64,000 nt of DNA from Zygnema cylindricum (taxonomy: Eukaryota > Streptophyta > Zygnematophyceae > Zygnematales > Zygnemataceae). Positions 45,116 through 56,513 of this stretch are shown here, piece by piece. Below the pieces are notes generated by a model that worked only from the letters and a program-made list of their open reading frames with translations, ran no database searches and had not been told where the DNA came from. The DNA is taken from assembly GCA_037447655.1 (NCBI GenBank), contig JBBHKE010000098.1, positions 1 to 64,000 on the forward strand, in the 5' to 3' direction. Position 1 is the first letter of the stretch; the number at the start of each line of letters is the position of its first letter. Position numbers and translations under genes: made by a program.

Positions 45116-46497
45116 CCTCTTTCACCTCTTCCTCCTCCTCCTCTTCCTCCTCATCGGCGGACACGTACGGCTCTAACAATTCCATCCTAATTTTTCCGGA
45201 GTCGGGAAAGCAAAGCAGCGGGCTCCGAGGTGAATAGGCGGAAGCATACTCAATTTTATGCGAGTACAATAGAACCAAGGAACGAGTCACCATACATGAG
45301 GCTTTTCCAGCTCCGAAAAAGGATTAATGGATCTCCGCGGTTAACGACGAAATGCGATCGATAATGGAAGCTCAAACTTGGGAGCTTGTGGAGCTTCCGC
45401 ACGATTTAAAGGCAGTCAGCTTTTGGCATGGCAGAGGCAAAGGGAAGTGCCACTCCCATGGAATTAAATCAAAAGGTAAAAGGTAGAGAGACCGATGGCG
45501 AGGTCATTTTTGATGACACCTTAGAATCGAGGAGGCACAGTTTATGGTTGCCATTCTATAATGTCAGATTGTCGACAACCTAATTGGTAGCAGTCTAATC
45601 TTCTTCATGAACTACACACGGCCGGACATTACGGCAGCATTGTCGACAGCCTAATTGGTAGCAGTCTAATCTACTTCATAAACTACACACGGCCGGACAT
45701 TACGGCAGCAGTTGGTACTTTAGGTCGGAGTTTGGAAAATCCGAGAAGATCGGATTGGGAGGAAATTGGTGCTTTAAGTCGGATTTACATAATCCGAGAA
45801 GATCGGATTGGGAGGAAGCAAAGAGGGTTTTTTGGTATCTTAGAGGGACACGGAATCTGCGACTTGCTCTCCGTGGAGATGAAGTCAAAATTCAAACTTG
45901 GAGCAATGCGGGCTACGGGCACATGCCAAGTCGCCGCTCCACCACTAGATTCATTCTGAAGAAAGGAAGTGGAACATGCAGCTTGAGCAGCAAACTGCGA
46001 CTTGCTCTCGGAGGATATGAAGTCAAAATTCAGACTTGGAGCGATGCGAGCTACCGAGACATGTTAAGCCGGTGCTCCACCACCATGTTCATTTTGAAGA
46101 TCAGAAATGGAACATGATGTTGGAGCAGCAAGCTTTAGAAATTCACACCTCAATCTACAATGGAGGCTGAATACATGGCGGCAAGCTCAACTGTGAAAGA
46201 GTTACTTTGGGTGAAATCTCTCTTTCAAGAACTTGATTTCATGCAATCTGGACCTCAAATAGTGTGGTGTGACAACCAGACACCTACAGCGATTGCATAT
46301 TCAAAAGCAAGCACATTGATATCAAGCTGCATTTTGTAAGAATGAGGTGATAAACATAATTTTAAAACTCAGTTATCTGCCAGATGAGCAAATAGTAGCA
46401 CATATGATGACTAAGCCTTTACCTACGCCTAAATTGTAGTTTGAAATTGCAGTTTTGTAGAGAGGCATGTGGACTAAGCGGGAGAGTTTAAATGTTT
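45116..46497 (+). pseudogene. pol: RT mostly deleted, RNase H with three tandem duplications (D)
   Basis: RT begins near 45310 (WISAVNDEMRSIMEAQTWEL) but after VELPHDLKA jumps to the RT-RNase H connection (IGSSLIFFMNYTRPDIT), so the catalytic palm with YVDD is gone. Three tandem duplications follow: 71 bp (45568-45638/45639-45709), 54 bp (45712-45765/45766-45819) and 138 bp (45857-45994/45995-46132), the last two in frame. RNase H residues include EYMAASSTVKELLWVKSL and, near 46310, SKHIDIKLHF. Confidence 0.85.
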
Positions 46498-46504
46498 AGG
46501 GGGG
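46498..46504 (+). promoter_or_regulatory. polypurine tract (D)
   Basis: AGGGGGG immediately before the 3' LTR. Confidence 0.85.
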
Positions 46505-47257
46505 TGTTGTTTTGTAAACCTTTAGTCCTCTCTATATCTCGTGTGTGGGAAAGAGATTCCGGACTTAATCATTTTTGTGTATAGATTGAATTGGCGTAGA
46601 CAAGATTTAATGTGCTATGTAAGTCCGAATGGGATTACACGGGTTCGGTACACTCAATGAACACGTGCCGGTCCGTGAGGGAGTCGAGGTTGTTTGATCC
46701 GGACAACAAAGTACGGATTCATTTGAGAACCGGATTTACACGTGGAGGTTCATTTTTAGTGATGAATGAATGCGCGGACGGCACACGGAGCGACACAGAG
46801 TATTTAAGATTCATGTAAATATTTCGTACGGCAGACGTCAAGGTTTTTTTTTTAAATATTTAGTGTACCCGTCGACCACGGTAATTTTGGTATGGTGTAG
46901 ATCGGCTATAAACTCAATTTTATATGTAAGACTAAGAATACTTTTGTGGTTAGGAATTCCTTGGATTAAAAACTGTGAAGCAGTTTTTGGGAGTTTTTGA
47001 ATTGTAAGATCATTGTGATCTTTTGGCACATCCTTGTGAAATTTTGCATGTGGTAACTTTGGGGTGTAATTTTTATTGTGGCAAATTTAGAGACCTAGTG
47101 TGAGTCTGGTTTGCTTGAAACATTATTGTGAAGCCGGTCATTTTGTGGGTTTTTGTGAGAGTTTCCTATTTTGTGCATTGATTATTATGACAACTGTTGG
47201 TGCTTCTTTTTCTTCTTCTTTTTCTTCTTCTAGGGCACCAGCTTCCTCAAATCATCA
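46505..47257 (+). repeat. D 3' LTR
   Basis: 753 bp, TGTTGTTTTGTAAACC to AATCATCA. As in the other copia LTRs here, an ATG (47189) with a short serine-rich frame lies close to its end. Confidence 0.87.
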
Positions 47258-48755
47258 CTCTTTCCTACCCCAAACTCTAAGGCAGATATGGACGACATTC
47301 TCATGTACTTTCTAGTTGATTCTTGCTCTTCCTTTTGTTCTTCCTCGGTCTCACTTCCTCTGAGGATGTCTCTTTTGACCTCTGTGTTCAATGGGAGTTC
47401 GGTTTCCACTAGATTTTCCACTTCCAGGTGTCCCTCCTTTCCCTCTTTATTTCTTTAACCTTGTTTTTGATCTCAAAATTTTTAATTCTTGTTCCAAACT
47501 GTCATTCAGAACCATTTCGATTTTCACTACCTTGTTGAACTTGAATGGATTAATTGACTCCCTTCATCCATTGCAACTAAATGTTTCACTAGAATCACAT
47601 CTTTTCTTTTTAAATCATAAAATTTATATCCTTTTACATTATCTAAATATCCCAATAGATATCTAGGCTTTTTCTTTTCTTCCATTTTCCACATAGATTT
47701 GTTTTTATTTAAACTATAATCCAGATTTCTAAAGAATTTGAGGTGTGACAAATCTGGCATTTTTCCAGTTTGCCTTTTATAAGGGGTTACATATTTCACT
47801 CTTAATGTAAGAACTCTACTCATGAGATAGTTGGCACAATTCAGAGCCTCGACCCAAAACTGATAACTAGTTTTCTTATTACTTGGCATGCACCTAGTAT
47901 TTTCTCCAAGTGTCCTATTTAGTCTCTCAGCTACTCCATTCTGCTTTGGATTATAAGGTATCGTTAACTAGTGTTGGGTACCCTTATTTTTAAGAAAATC
48001 CTCAAAATTATTCGAAGTATATTACCCCCCATTATTAGTCCTTATTCTCTTAATAGGTGTCTCGTGGAGCATTTCATTCCATGCTTAATATTGTTTAAAA
48101 ACTGAGAATGCTCTTGATTTAGGCCTTATAAAGTAGACTCGCGAAAACCGGGACCAATCATCATAAAGTAGACTTGAAAACACCGTGACCAATCATCAGT
48201 GATAGGTAGCATAAACTAACTTCGTACCCCTATCAGATATGACTCTAGCTCGTCCCCACACATCAGAGTGTACCGAATGTAACACTTCTTCCCCTCTAAA
48301 ACTATAAAATTTTGGAAATGGTAACATGTGTATCTTCCTTTGTGCACATCCACTACAATAATCCATTTCTATTTCACCCTCGAGCTTAATTTTTTCTACA
48401 GTTCCCTAAGAACACATTTCCCTTAGTTTCTTTACTTGAACATGCCCTAGTCTCTTATGCCAAAATGATACAACATTGACATAGGTATAAAAAACTCTTT
48501 GTTTGTCATTACTCAAAACAATGTGAAACATCCATTTCTTTCATTTTTCAGCTATGAAGAAAACCGCATCTTTGAAATTGATTGTCATAATTCCCTTGCT
48601 AGTATTAGTGTCAAAATCCTTGTCATCCAACCCATAAGTTGAGATCAATTTTTTACTTAACTTTGGGATATGCAATACTTCCTATAAGGTTATAATTAAT
48701 GCTTTCCCATCACCTAACGTTGTGAAATGAACTCCTCCAACTAGGCGAGCTGTTA
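47258..48755 (-). pseudogene. pol: copia C integrase and linker
   Basis: Minus-strand reading: linker at 47258-47520 (glutamate-rich), integrase C-terminus at 47527-47889 (SYQFWVEALNCANYLMSRV, YKRQTGKMPDLSHLKFF, LLGYLDNVKGYKFYDLK), catalytic core in broken frames at about 47900-48250 (RIRTNNGG-like, where the SDN motif has an asparagine), and pre-integrase near 48430-48480 (HKRLGHVQVKKLR-like). A 35-bp tandem duplication lies at 48128-48197. It is the upstream continuation of the pol at 33580-35138 and 41501-41686. Confidence 0.83.
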
Positions 48756-49292
48756 CTATCTTCCCATCCCCTCGCTCAATCTCAACTGAAGGAATTTTCT
48801 TGAGTTTTGCAAACTACCTTTTATCTCGACACATGTGCATTGATGCTCCGGAGTCAATGATCCATCCTTCTTCCGGCTTCTCTCAGACTCCTCGAAAGTC
48901 TCATCTCTGCTTTCTTGGAATCCCAACATGTTTTCAATCCGACTTCTCATTCAAACGAAGTTCCTCCGACTCCTCGTCCTCCTCGGATGACTCTTAATCC
49001 TCATTTCCATGAACATTTGTCAGAAGAGCCTTCTTGATCTCCCTTTGGCTCACATTAGCTTGGCCATCCTTGGTCATTAGAGCGGCAGCCCGGTTACAAT
49101 CTGCCATGCAATGCCCTAGTTTCTTACAAAAATGGCATACTCCTTTTGGAGGTCCCCTTCCCTTTCCATCAGAACCCCCTCCCTCTTTTTTTTTCCCACC
49201 AAAATTTTTGTGATCATTTCCCAAGCGGCAATCACCACGCTTCCTCCAAGCAGTTCCAGCTGCTAATGCGTGTACATTTGGAATATCTTTCT
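48756..49292 (-). pseudogene. gag-pol: copia C protease, zinc knuckle and gag end
   Basis: A protease-region frame sits at 48756-48950, and the protease active site (GWIIDSGASMHMC-like, plus-strand 48825-48880) is intact in sequence. The CCHC knuckle CHFCKKLGHCMADC is intact at 49098-49142 within an open stretch, preceded by a glycine-lysine-rich segment (NFGGKKKEGGGSDGKGRG). The frame is cut at 49292 by G1; the N-terminal part of gag is not found in the window. The knuckle is closely similar to that of E2. Confidence 0.83.
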
Positions 49293-49567
49293 TGTCATGC
49301 TGCATCGCGTCGGCTGCTCGCGCGCACGTTATCATGCACGCACGCGCGGTATTTTGCACGCACGCGCCGTATTTCTCACGCACCCGCAGTATTTCTCACG
49401 CACGCGCGGTATTCTGCACGCACGCGCGGTATTTTGTATGCACGCGCAGTTTAAGGCATGCGCGCTCGGTTTTATGCATGCACGCGCGGTTTTATGCATG
49501 CACGCACGATTTTGGCACGCGCGCATAATTTTTGTTCGCACGTGCAATTTAATTCCGATTCATATTT
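49293..49567 (+). mobile_element. G-family element G1, left end
   Basis: Starts TGTCATGCTGCATCGCGTCGG after the flank TTCT and runs through the CG-rich repeat array of the A repeat until the assembly gap. In the array it is closest to the A1 repeat of G3. Confidence 0.85.
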
Positions 49568-49577
49568 NNNNNNNNNN
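49568..49577. other. assembly gap (10 N)
   Basis: Ten N bases. Sequence on the right (49578 onward) does not continue the A repeat, so an unknown amount of G1 and probably the rest of copia C gag are missing here. Confidence 1.
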
Positions 49578-51099
49578 CTGTACGTGTCAAAACTTATCAG
49601 TGTTTTCACACGTCGCAGGTGTTGAGGGTGTTCTATCGGAAGAAAACAGAATTGTTACTTATAGAGTGTGATGGTTGTGGACGCTGCACACTTTTGTGAC
49701 TATTCAAAACTGTGCATGTCGATTTTTTTGTAACGTTATGACCGTCTAGTTTTTTTTTGTGACATTGTAGATGTCTAGGTTTTTGTGACATTTTTTCGTC
49801 ATGCTCACTTGTGACAGCATCGCTAGTAATATAACTTCCTCGATGGCTTCTCGATTTTGTTTATTTGTCCTTTCTAACTCGATGGGTCACCAAAATACAC
49901 CAGAAAGAAGTTAAAAAAAATAAAATAAAAATAGCGCTCTTTGATTTCTACCAATATTGTCGTATTTCATTCCAAGAAGAGGGATAGGGGGGTGGTAGTG
50001 GTAGTGTGAGGAGGAGAGGGAGAGGTGACGACGACATGTAATTTGGTAAGGAACCCATGAATGAAACGGGTGGTTTGGAAATTGTGTACTTATTAGAGGA
50101 ACTAGTCGTGACAATTCATCAATACATCGGTTATATTCAGTTTGATATACAGATGAAGCACTATCGCGACAAATCCGTTCTGAGTTTATACTATAGTTCT
50201 TTACTTTCAGTATACAAAGTACGGACATGATTGTGATAATTTCCTAACCCCCACAAGAATTGTTATACCCCCCTTTAAAATATATGAACGATAACTTTTT
50301 AGTTGGTGCAGCCGAAGATTGACCAAACCGAACCGAACCAAGAGTCGGGTCGAGTGCTACCGTATCGTGAAAATGTAATTATGTATTATGCGTTGTTGTA
50401 TCGTCTTACATACTTCACAGCTTTTAGTGTTGATACCAATAGCGATACACCATATTGTTTTTTATTTTGTTATCCGCACCGCATATCGAAGCTGGTCTAT
50501 TTTCCCGATATGTGTCTCTAACCTACCTACGTATCTGAATTGTGTCGTCTTCTTCCTCCCTAGGCGACAGCACCTACTGCTCGTCACTATGTTCCTACGG
50601 ATCCGGCCCGCGGCCACCGCCAACCGGACGCACACGGGCGAAATCATAGGTGCGGGCCCCCTTCAGTAATCCTTAAATCTTTCCCCCCTTCCCATTTATT
50701 GTCAAAAACCCCATTCCCCCCACTAAAATTATACATGCCCATTCCTTCCTTCCATTCCTTCCTTCCTTTCCATCTTCCATCCATTTGTTGACTCCTTTCG
50801 GATCCATTTCTTCCTTCCTTCCTCCATTCCATTCCTTCCACCCTCCATCCCTCCCCCCCCAGTTTTTCCTTTATCCCTTTTTTTTCCCCCCTATTTCCAT
50901 TCCTTCCATTCCATTCGTCCGGCATCTTTTCTTCCCCTTCCTTCCTCCACTACCATTTCCACCATCTATTTCCCATGGTTTCCATTCCTACTTCCCATTT
51001 CCCCCTTCCTTTCCCTCTATTAATTCCCATGCCTCTCATCTCTCTCATTAATGACCATGTCCGGCCACGCATCCTCGCCCATTCCCCCTCGATCACCTC
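49578..51099. other. unclassified sequence with pyrimidine tract
   Basis: No coding domain found. 50690-51000 is almost pure pyrimidine on the plus strand with CCTTCCATT-type repeats. It probably includes the 5' UTR of the non-LTR element that follows. Confidence 0.5.
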
Positions 51100-53103
51100 C
51101 TCCACCTAAACCTTAATGTAGTGGGTGTCATAACCATTTTGCGACCGGTGCCGGTATTGCCCGGTATACAAAGAGTTGTCAACAATTCTTGGCCCTAGGC
51201 GGCCCTTCTTCTAGTACCCTTTCTTCCACTACACTCTCGTCCGGACCTACAAGCGAAGATTGGGTATTTGTACGCGATTTAGACGTGTTCGGACCTTATG
51301 ATTTAGGGGGCCCCCGTCCACGATTATACCCGTGGATTCCCATGGTTGTGTGAATTATCGTACAAGACGCCCTCCACCTCCCTTTGTCTCGTATTTATTC
51401 GGATCCCACGGATGTTGGACCTTAACACCTCCTTTTCATGTTTTCTCTTTGGGTTCTAGTCTTACCTGGCCGTGGCGGCGGTAGCGAGGCCCGAGAAACT
51501 ATGACTCGATGTCGACGATTCCTTCAAGGTGATAGGAGGGCCCTTCATGCCGAGCACGAGGATCGAGTTGGGAGCGCTTCTTTCACACCACGTCGTACAT
51601 CTCGGACTTTGGATTCGCCATCCTCCTATCGTCGTGCGGTTAATTTGGGTCAAGTTGGTGAGCTCTCTCGAGCGGTTCGGGCCCTCCAGCCGTTTTATCG
51701 TGCTCCTCGGTTTGCTGCGACTGTCGAGATTCTCCAGGCTCTTCCTCCACCAACACCTACCCCTCAGTCCCCCTCTATTAACACCTTCGAGCCTCTATTC
51801 ACACCTCCGAGTCGACATGGTGTTTTCTCTTGGATTGACTCTCATTCATTAAAGCCCTTACGACTTCTCCACATCTTTCAGGAGGGGGTCCTTCGGGGCA
51901 CTGTTTATGAGTTATTTCGCGACGTTTTGCCTCCGAAATCTGGTGCTCGAGGTTTTGATATGTTTTTCGAGTTTGTTCCCTTATTGCGGTTGGCAATGTC
52001 CCTTCTCGTATTTGTGATCTCCTCACGGCCTCCCGCCTCTTAGCTGTCACCAAACCCAATGGGGGAATCTGTGCATTCTCGTATTTGTGATCTCCTCACG
52101 GCCTCCCGCCTCTTAGCTGTCACCAAACCCAATGAGGGAATTTGTCCTATTGCAGTGGGTGAGGTATTGTACTGACTGGTGGCCCGCGTCATCAGCATCC
52201 AGCTCCAGCCCGCTTTCCATGATTATTTCTCTCCTCATCAATTCGGAGTGGCAACCCGAGGGGGTTTTGAGGCCGTGGTCCACGGGATCCGGACTTTGTT
52301 AGATGCCCAACCGGATTGGTTAGTCCTCCAGGTGAATGTTTCTAATGCTTTCAATACAGTGGATTAGAATGCCATTTTTTCGGAGCTTATGGCTGCACCT
52401 TCCCCGATTTTCTAGATTTTTCCCTTTGTGATAGCCTTTTATTTTCTGAGCAGTGGCCCCTCTTTCTCCACTGATGATGATTTGGTCCCACTTTGGCCTC
52501 TCTTTCTCCACTGATGACGATTTGGTCCCACTTTCCTCCACGACTGGCACTCGTCAAGGTGATCCTCTTGGGGGCCATTTGTTTGCCCTAGCCCATTACC
52601 GCACCCTCTGAGCTTCCGCGGCTGCTTACCCTTCTAGCCTCTTCCCTTTAGTTGCGGACAACACACAGATTATTAGTCCTTGAGACCAAGTTATACAGGC
52701 CTATATCTTTTTCAAGGTTCGTCTGGCCGAAGTCAATCTTTCCGTCCAGCCCTCTAAGTGTGTTGTTTGGTCCCCTCGTTCTATTCCTCCTCCTCTCACT
52801 CCCCCTCCTAGTTTTCAAACTCCTCCATCCAAAGGCATTCGTGTGTTGGGTTGCCCGCTAGGTTCCGATCCATACGTCACGAAATTCCTTGATTCCGCTC
52901 TTCAAACAAATTTTTCCCACGTGGAAGACCTTCCTCACCTTTCCGGTTCCCAGGTGTCTTTTGCTCTTCTGACACGGTGTTTCCCCCACCGGCCTTCCTA
53001 CCTTACTCGCACTTCCCCTCCCACCCCATCTTTTGTGTCCTCGCTTTTTGCATTTGATGATCGTCTCATGGATGTCCTTACAACTTTGTTGGGCCATGGG
53101 GCT
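51100..53103 (+). pseudogene. non-LTR retrotransposon: zinc finger and reverse transcriptase
   Basis: A C-2-C zinc-finger-like start (CSGCHNHFATGAG, with a later C, at 51117-51179; the expected histidine is tyrosine) is followed by the long frame 51438-52043, which reads as the region before RT (GQVGELSRAVRALQ, VLPPKSGARGFD). RT motifs then appear in broken frames: LLAVTKPN, FSPHQFGVATRGGFEAVVHG, VNVSNAFNTVD (first aspartate), GTRQGDPLGGHLFALA, and VADNTQII near 52651, where the catalytic ADD reads ADN. The end of the domain runs to 53098. Two tandem duplications (63 bp at 52013-52138, 40 bp at 52461-52540) break it. No endonuclease is seen. Confidence 0.82.
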
Positions 53104-54639
53104 TGTCATGCCGCATCGTGTCGGCTGCTCGCGCGCACGATATTTTGCCCGCACGCGCAATATTCAGCGCGCGCACGATATAATGCACGCACGCGCAATT
53201 TTATACATGCACACGCGATTTCATGCATGCACGCACGATTTGATGCACGCGCGATATTATGCATGCACGCACGATTTTATGCATGCACGCACGATTTTAT
53301 GCATGCACACAGGTTTTCATGTTGTTTCGTCGCACGTGCGATTTCACGTCGATTCATTTATTTTCACGTTTGGCTGTATAGTACTAATTTCGTGCGATAC
53401 CTTTCATTTCGTGCGTAGGTACACGATTTTCGAAGTATGGACGCGATATATCGTTTGGGCGACGCATCGCGATTCTGGGAATATTTCGTGCGATATGTTC
53501 CGTTTCGTGCGGTATTTATCGTTTCGTGCGTATGCACGCGATTTGGGGAGTATCGACGCGAAGTATTGTTTGGAGGCGTATCGCGATTTCCGAGCGACGC
53601 TTCGATATATCTATTTATTTAAGTCGCGAACCCATGTAGGTTCGCGCATACATGTAGTTAGGGAGGGTTTTTACCCTCGGACGGTGGATTTTGTCAGGCG
53701 TACGGCAGACGATGTTGGCCGCATATTGGCCAACATCTTAAGTAGTTTCATGCATGTAAAGTAGACTAGACGTAGGCTAATTTTGCTTCGGCCTAGCGTA
53801 GCTCTTACTTAGCCTAATTCTCAGACTTAGAGAATTTAGCTTTTGGACAAGAATTTTCTCTTGGCAGCGGAGCTTTTCTCTTGCTCTCTCTCTCTCACCG
53901 ATTGCTCATGCTTTCTTTTTCTTATTGCTAGTTAGCTATAGTGGCTAGATAGGTTAAGAATATTTGCTTTTTTTGTGCCTCGCTTTTAATCCACACGGCT
54001 TCGGCCAAGTCCGGAAGGTTTCCCTCCAAATTTGTCTTTTTGGCGATTGGTGGAGTGGAGGCTTGAGGTGTGGCATCTTCTGTCAAGCAGCGCCGTTCTC
54101 CGGACAGTTGGACGGTTTGTTTGAGTGTATTTATGTGTGTGGCATTTCGGTTTTCTTGGGAAAGTGTCATTTTTGGTTAATTCCGATTTTCTTGGTTTTG
54201 GTTGGAAGTGATTATTTTGCCTCGTTGCTTTCCTTTGAGATAACTCTTGTAGAGAATACGTGGAAGACCCGAGAGCCTAGTGGCTACCTCGTGGCTTAGT
54301 ATTCTTGTCCAAAATCTCTAACTTTTAAAAAGGTCTAACTTTTCAAAAGCACATATTTTAAAAAGTTTATTTCTTTAAAATAAATTAAAAATATAAAATA
54401 AAATTATTACCTTTCTTATTCAGTTTTTATTCTTATTTTTGTCTTTCCATTTTCCTTCCACTTTATCTTTCGTTTTCAGTTTTGCTTCTCAGTTTGGTGT
54501 GAGAACAAAAATCTAAAAGACAAAAATATATAAAAATACATTATTTTCAATATAAAATCCATCTTTTCATTTCTATATTTTCTTCCACCTATTTTTGATT
54601 TGGTTTTTTTCCGCTTGTTTTTTCTTTCTACAATTTTCA
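53104..54639 (+). mobile_element. G-family element G2, left part (A1 and start of internal region)
   Basis: A1 runs from TGTCATGCCGC at 53104 to about 54300, inserted in the end of the non-LTR RT frame (left flank GGCT). The internal region starts TATTCTTGTCCAAAATC and continues to 54639 with the same order of AT-rich motifs as G3 (56515-56760), then copia I sequence begins abruptly. The 5' half of A1 is closest to A2 of G3. Confidence 0.83.
53711..53737 (+). repeat. conserved stem-loop in A repeat (G2)
   Basis: GATGTTGGCC and GGCCAACATC form a perfect 10-bp stem around a 7-nt loop. The same stem is at 55924-55950 and 61603-61629. A second stem, CGCGAACC/GGTTCGCG, is at 53625-53646. Confidence 0.85.
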
Positions 54640-55282
54640 TTCACACGTTTTAGCTGATTGATCTGAAAGAGCAACTCCTTTTATTTTACTACGATGTACC
54701 ATTTTTTTTAAACTGTCATAGTTCACATGGCCTAATATTTTATGCCACAACTCATCTGAAGATAATGCACCGGAATACAAAACATCATTTTCTTTATTAT
54801 CGGGCATATCCATACGATGCATTTTGCTGGCATCTCTAGTGTCTGTGACTGCAATCTTTCTATTCTTGCTAACAACCTGCCGACCATGTTTCAAATTGAC
54901 CTCAAACCCTTTACTCTCCACCAAAAAAGTTGAAAACAAATTTTTTTTTAAATCTGGGAAAGAGAGAACATTATGAAGAGTTCTCTCAATGCCTTGCCTT
55001 CCATATCAACTAGCAAAGAGACATCACCTACTACACGTGTCTGCACAATCATACCACAAGCATATTAGATATTCTTTTTAGGTGTGGAATTTAGATTTTT
55101 GAAAATCCCCTTGTTCCAGCACATGTGTGTCAAAGCTCATGTGTCCATTATCCATCCATAGTCTTTTGCACCCTTCATTACTGCCGCCATAACAAATAAA
55201 TCCTTTTCTTCCTTCTCAGAGAATGTCAGAGACTCGTCCTTGTAAGATAAAGATGCCGAGAATAGTGCATTTCCACAAATGT
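54640..55282 (-). pseudogene. pol: copia I protease and pre-integrase
   Basis: Minus-strand reading from 55282: LFSASLSYKDESLTFSEKEE, GAKDYGWIMDT followed by a stop and ALTHMCWN (decayed protease, same wording as element A), then at 54939-54640 the pre-integrase ELWHKILGHVNYDSLKKMVH and GVALSDQSAKTC, where it ends abruptly against G2 internal sequence. The first part of I lies beyond G3 at 62382-63225. Confidence 0.85.
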
Positions 55283-56513
55283 TGTCATGCCGCATCGTGT
55301 CGGCTGCTCGCGCGCACGTTATGATGCACGCACGCGCGGTATTCTGCATGCACGCGCAGTATTTCTCAGGCACACGCAGTATTTCTCACGCACCCGCGGT
55401 ATTTTGCACGCACGCGCGGTATTTTGTATGCACGCGCAGTTTAAGACACGCGCGCGCGGTTTTATGCATGCACGCGCGGTTTTATGCATGCACGCGCGGT
55501 TTTATGGATACACGCACGATTTTGACACGCGCGCATAATTTTTGTTCGCACGTGCGATTTAATTCCGATTCATATTTTCAGTTTTAGTTGAAAGGTACTT
55601 ATTTCATGCGATATGTTTTATTTTCTGCGTAGGTAAAAGATTTTCAAAGTTGGATGCGAAACATCGTTTGGGCGACGAGACGCGATTTCGAGTATTTCGT
55701 GATAGACCTTTTATTTCGTGTGGCATGCTTCGATTCGTGCGTATGTACGCAATTTCGAAGTATATACGCGGAGTATCGTTTGGAGGCGCATCGCGATTTC
55801 CAGGCGAGGCTTCGATACACTATCTATTTATTTAAGTCGCGAACCCATGTAGGTTCGCGCCCACATGTAGTTAGGGAGGGTTTATACCCTCAGACGGTGG
55901 ATTCTGTCAAGCGTACGGCAGACGATGTTGGCCGCCTATTGGCCAACATCTTAAGTAGTTTCATGCATGTAAAGAAGACTAAACGTAGGCTAATTTTGCT
56001 TAGGCCTAGCGTAGATCTTACTTAGCCTAATTCTCAGACTTAGAGAATTTAGCTTTTGGACAAGAATTTTCTCTTGGCAGCGGAGCTTTTCTCTTGCTCT
56101 CTCTCTCACCGATTGCCCACGTGTCTTTCTTTTCCTTGCTAGCTAGCTGTAGAGGCTAGATAGAGTAAAACTATTCTCCTTGTTTTTCTACCCTCGTTTT
56201 TAATCCACACGGCCTAAGGCCACGTGCGGAAGGTTTCCCTCCAAAGTTTGTCTTTTGGTAGAAGTGTGGAATTGGAGATCGTGGGGGAGCACATCTGGAC
56301 CTTGCTGTGCCTTCCTCGAGCATCTTACCGGTTTGGTTGTGTGTTTGTGCCTTGTTTGTATATCGGTTGGCTTGAAAGGAGTGTATTTTTGATCGGATTT
56401 GGATTTTCCCTTGTTCCGGTTGAAATATTTCTTGCTTTGCAGTCGTAACGAGATAACTCTTGTAGGGAATGTGATAAAGACAGAGAGCCTAGTGGCTGCC
56501 TTTTGGCTTAGCA
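55283..56513 (+). repeat. G3 A1 repeat
   Basis: 1231 bp. Starts with TGTCATGCCGCATCGTGTCGG, then a CG-rich array of ~19-bp units, a TATA-like stretch TATTTATTTAAG (55825-55836), two stem-loops (55838-55859 and 55924-55950), AGCTTTTGGACAAGAAT at 56051-56067, and ends GGCTTAGCA. Homologous to 60975-62186 and 53104-54300. Confidence 0.88.
55300..55550 (+). repeat. CG-rich ~19-bp minisatellite at the head of A1
   Basis: Degenerate units of the type GCACGCACGCGCGGTATTTT. Long alternating purine-pyrimidine runs occur. Equivalent arrays are at 49310-49540, 53125-53320 and 60995-61210; a shorter one is at 8440-8500. Long open frames through these arrays are an artefact of the repeat. Confidence 0.9.

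Larger units (their letters stand above)
41687..47257 (+). mobile_element. Ty1/copia element D
   Basis: 5571 bp: 5' LTR 41687-42694, gag, protease, integrase, deleted RT, RNase H with three tandem duplications, polypurine tract, 3' LTR 46505-47257. Flanks CTCCT (41682-41686) and CTCTT (47258-47262) match at four of five bases, fitting a decayed target duplication in copia C. The 5' LTR is longer than the 3' LTR by about 255 bp because of internal repeats. Confidence 0.9.

Noticed and set aside
49270-49671. Long overlapping frames with HARAVFCMHA-type repeats (also at 53033, 55279, 60860)
   Set aside because: They are translations of the CG-rich ~19-bp array in G repeats, occur in several frames and on both strands, and have no conserved start.
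50644-51051. Frames rich in proline/phenylalanine or glycine/lysine
   Set aside because: Low-complexity translation of the pyrimidine tract.
55300-55550. CRISPR-like array
   Set aside because: Units are degenerate and contiguous without unique spacers, and the context is a eukaryotic retroelement repeat.
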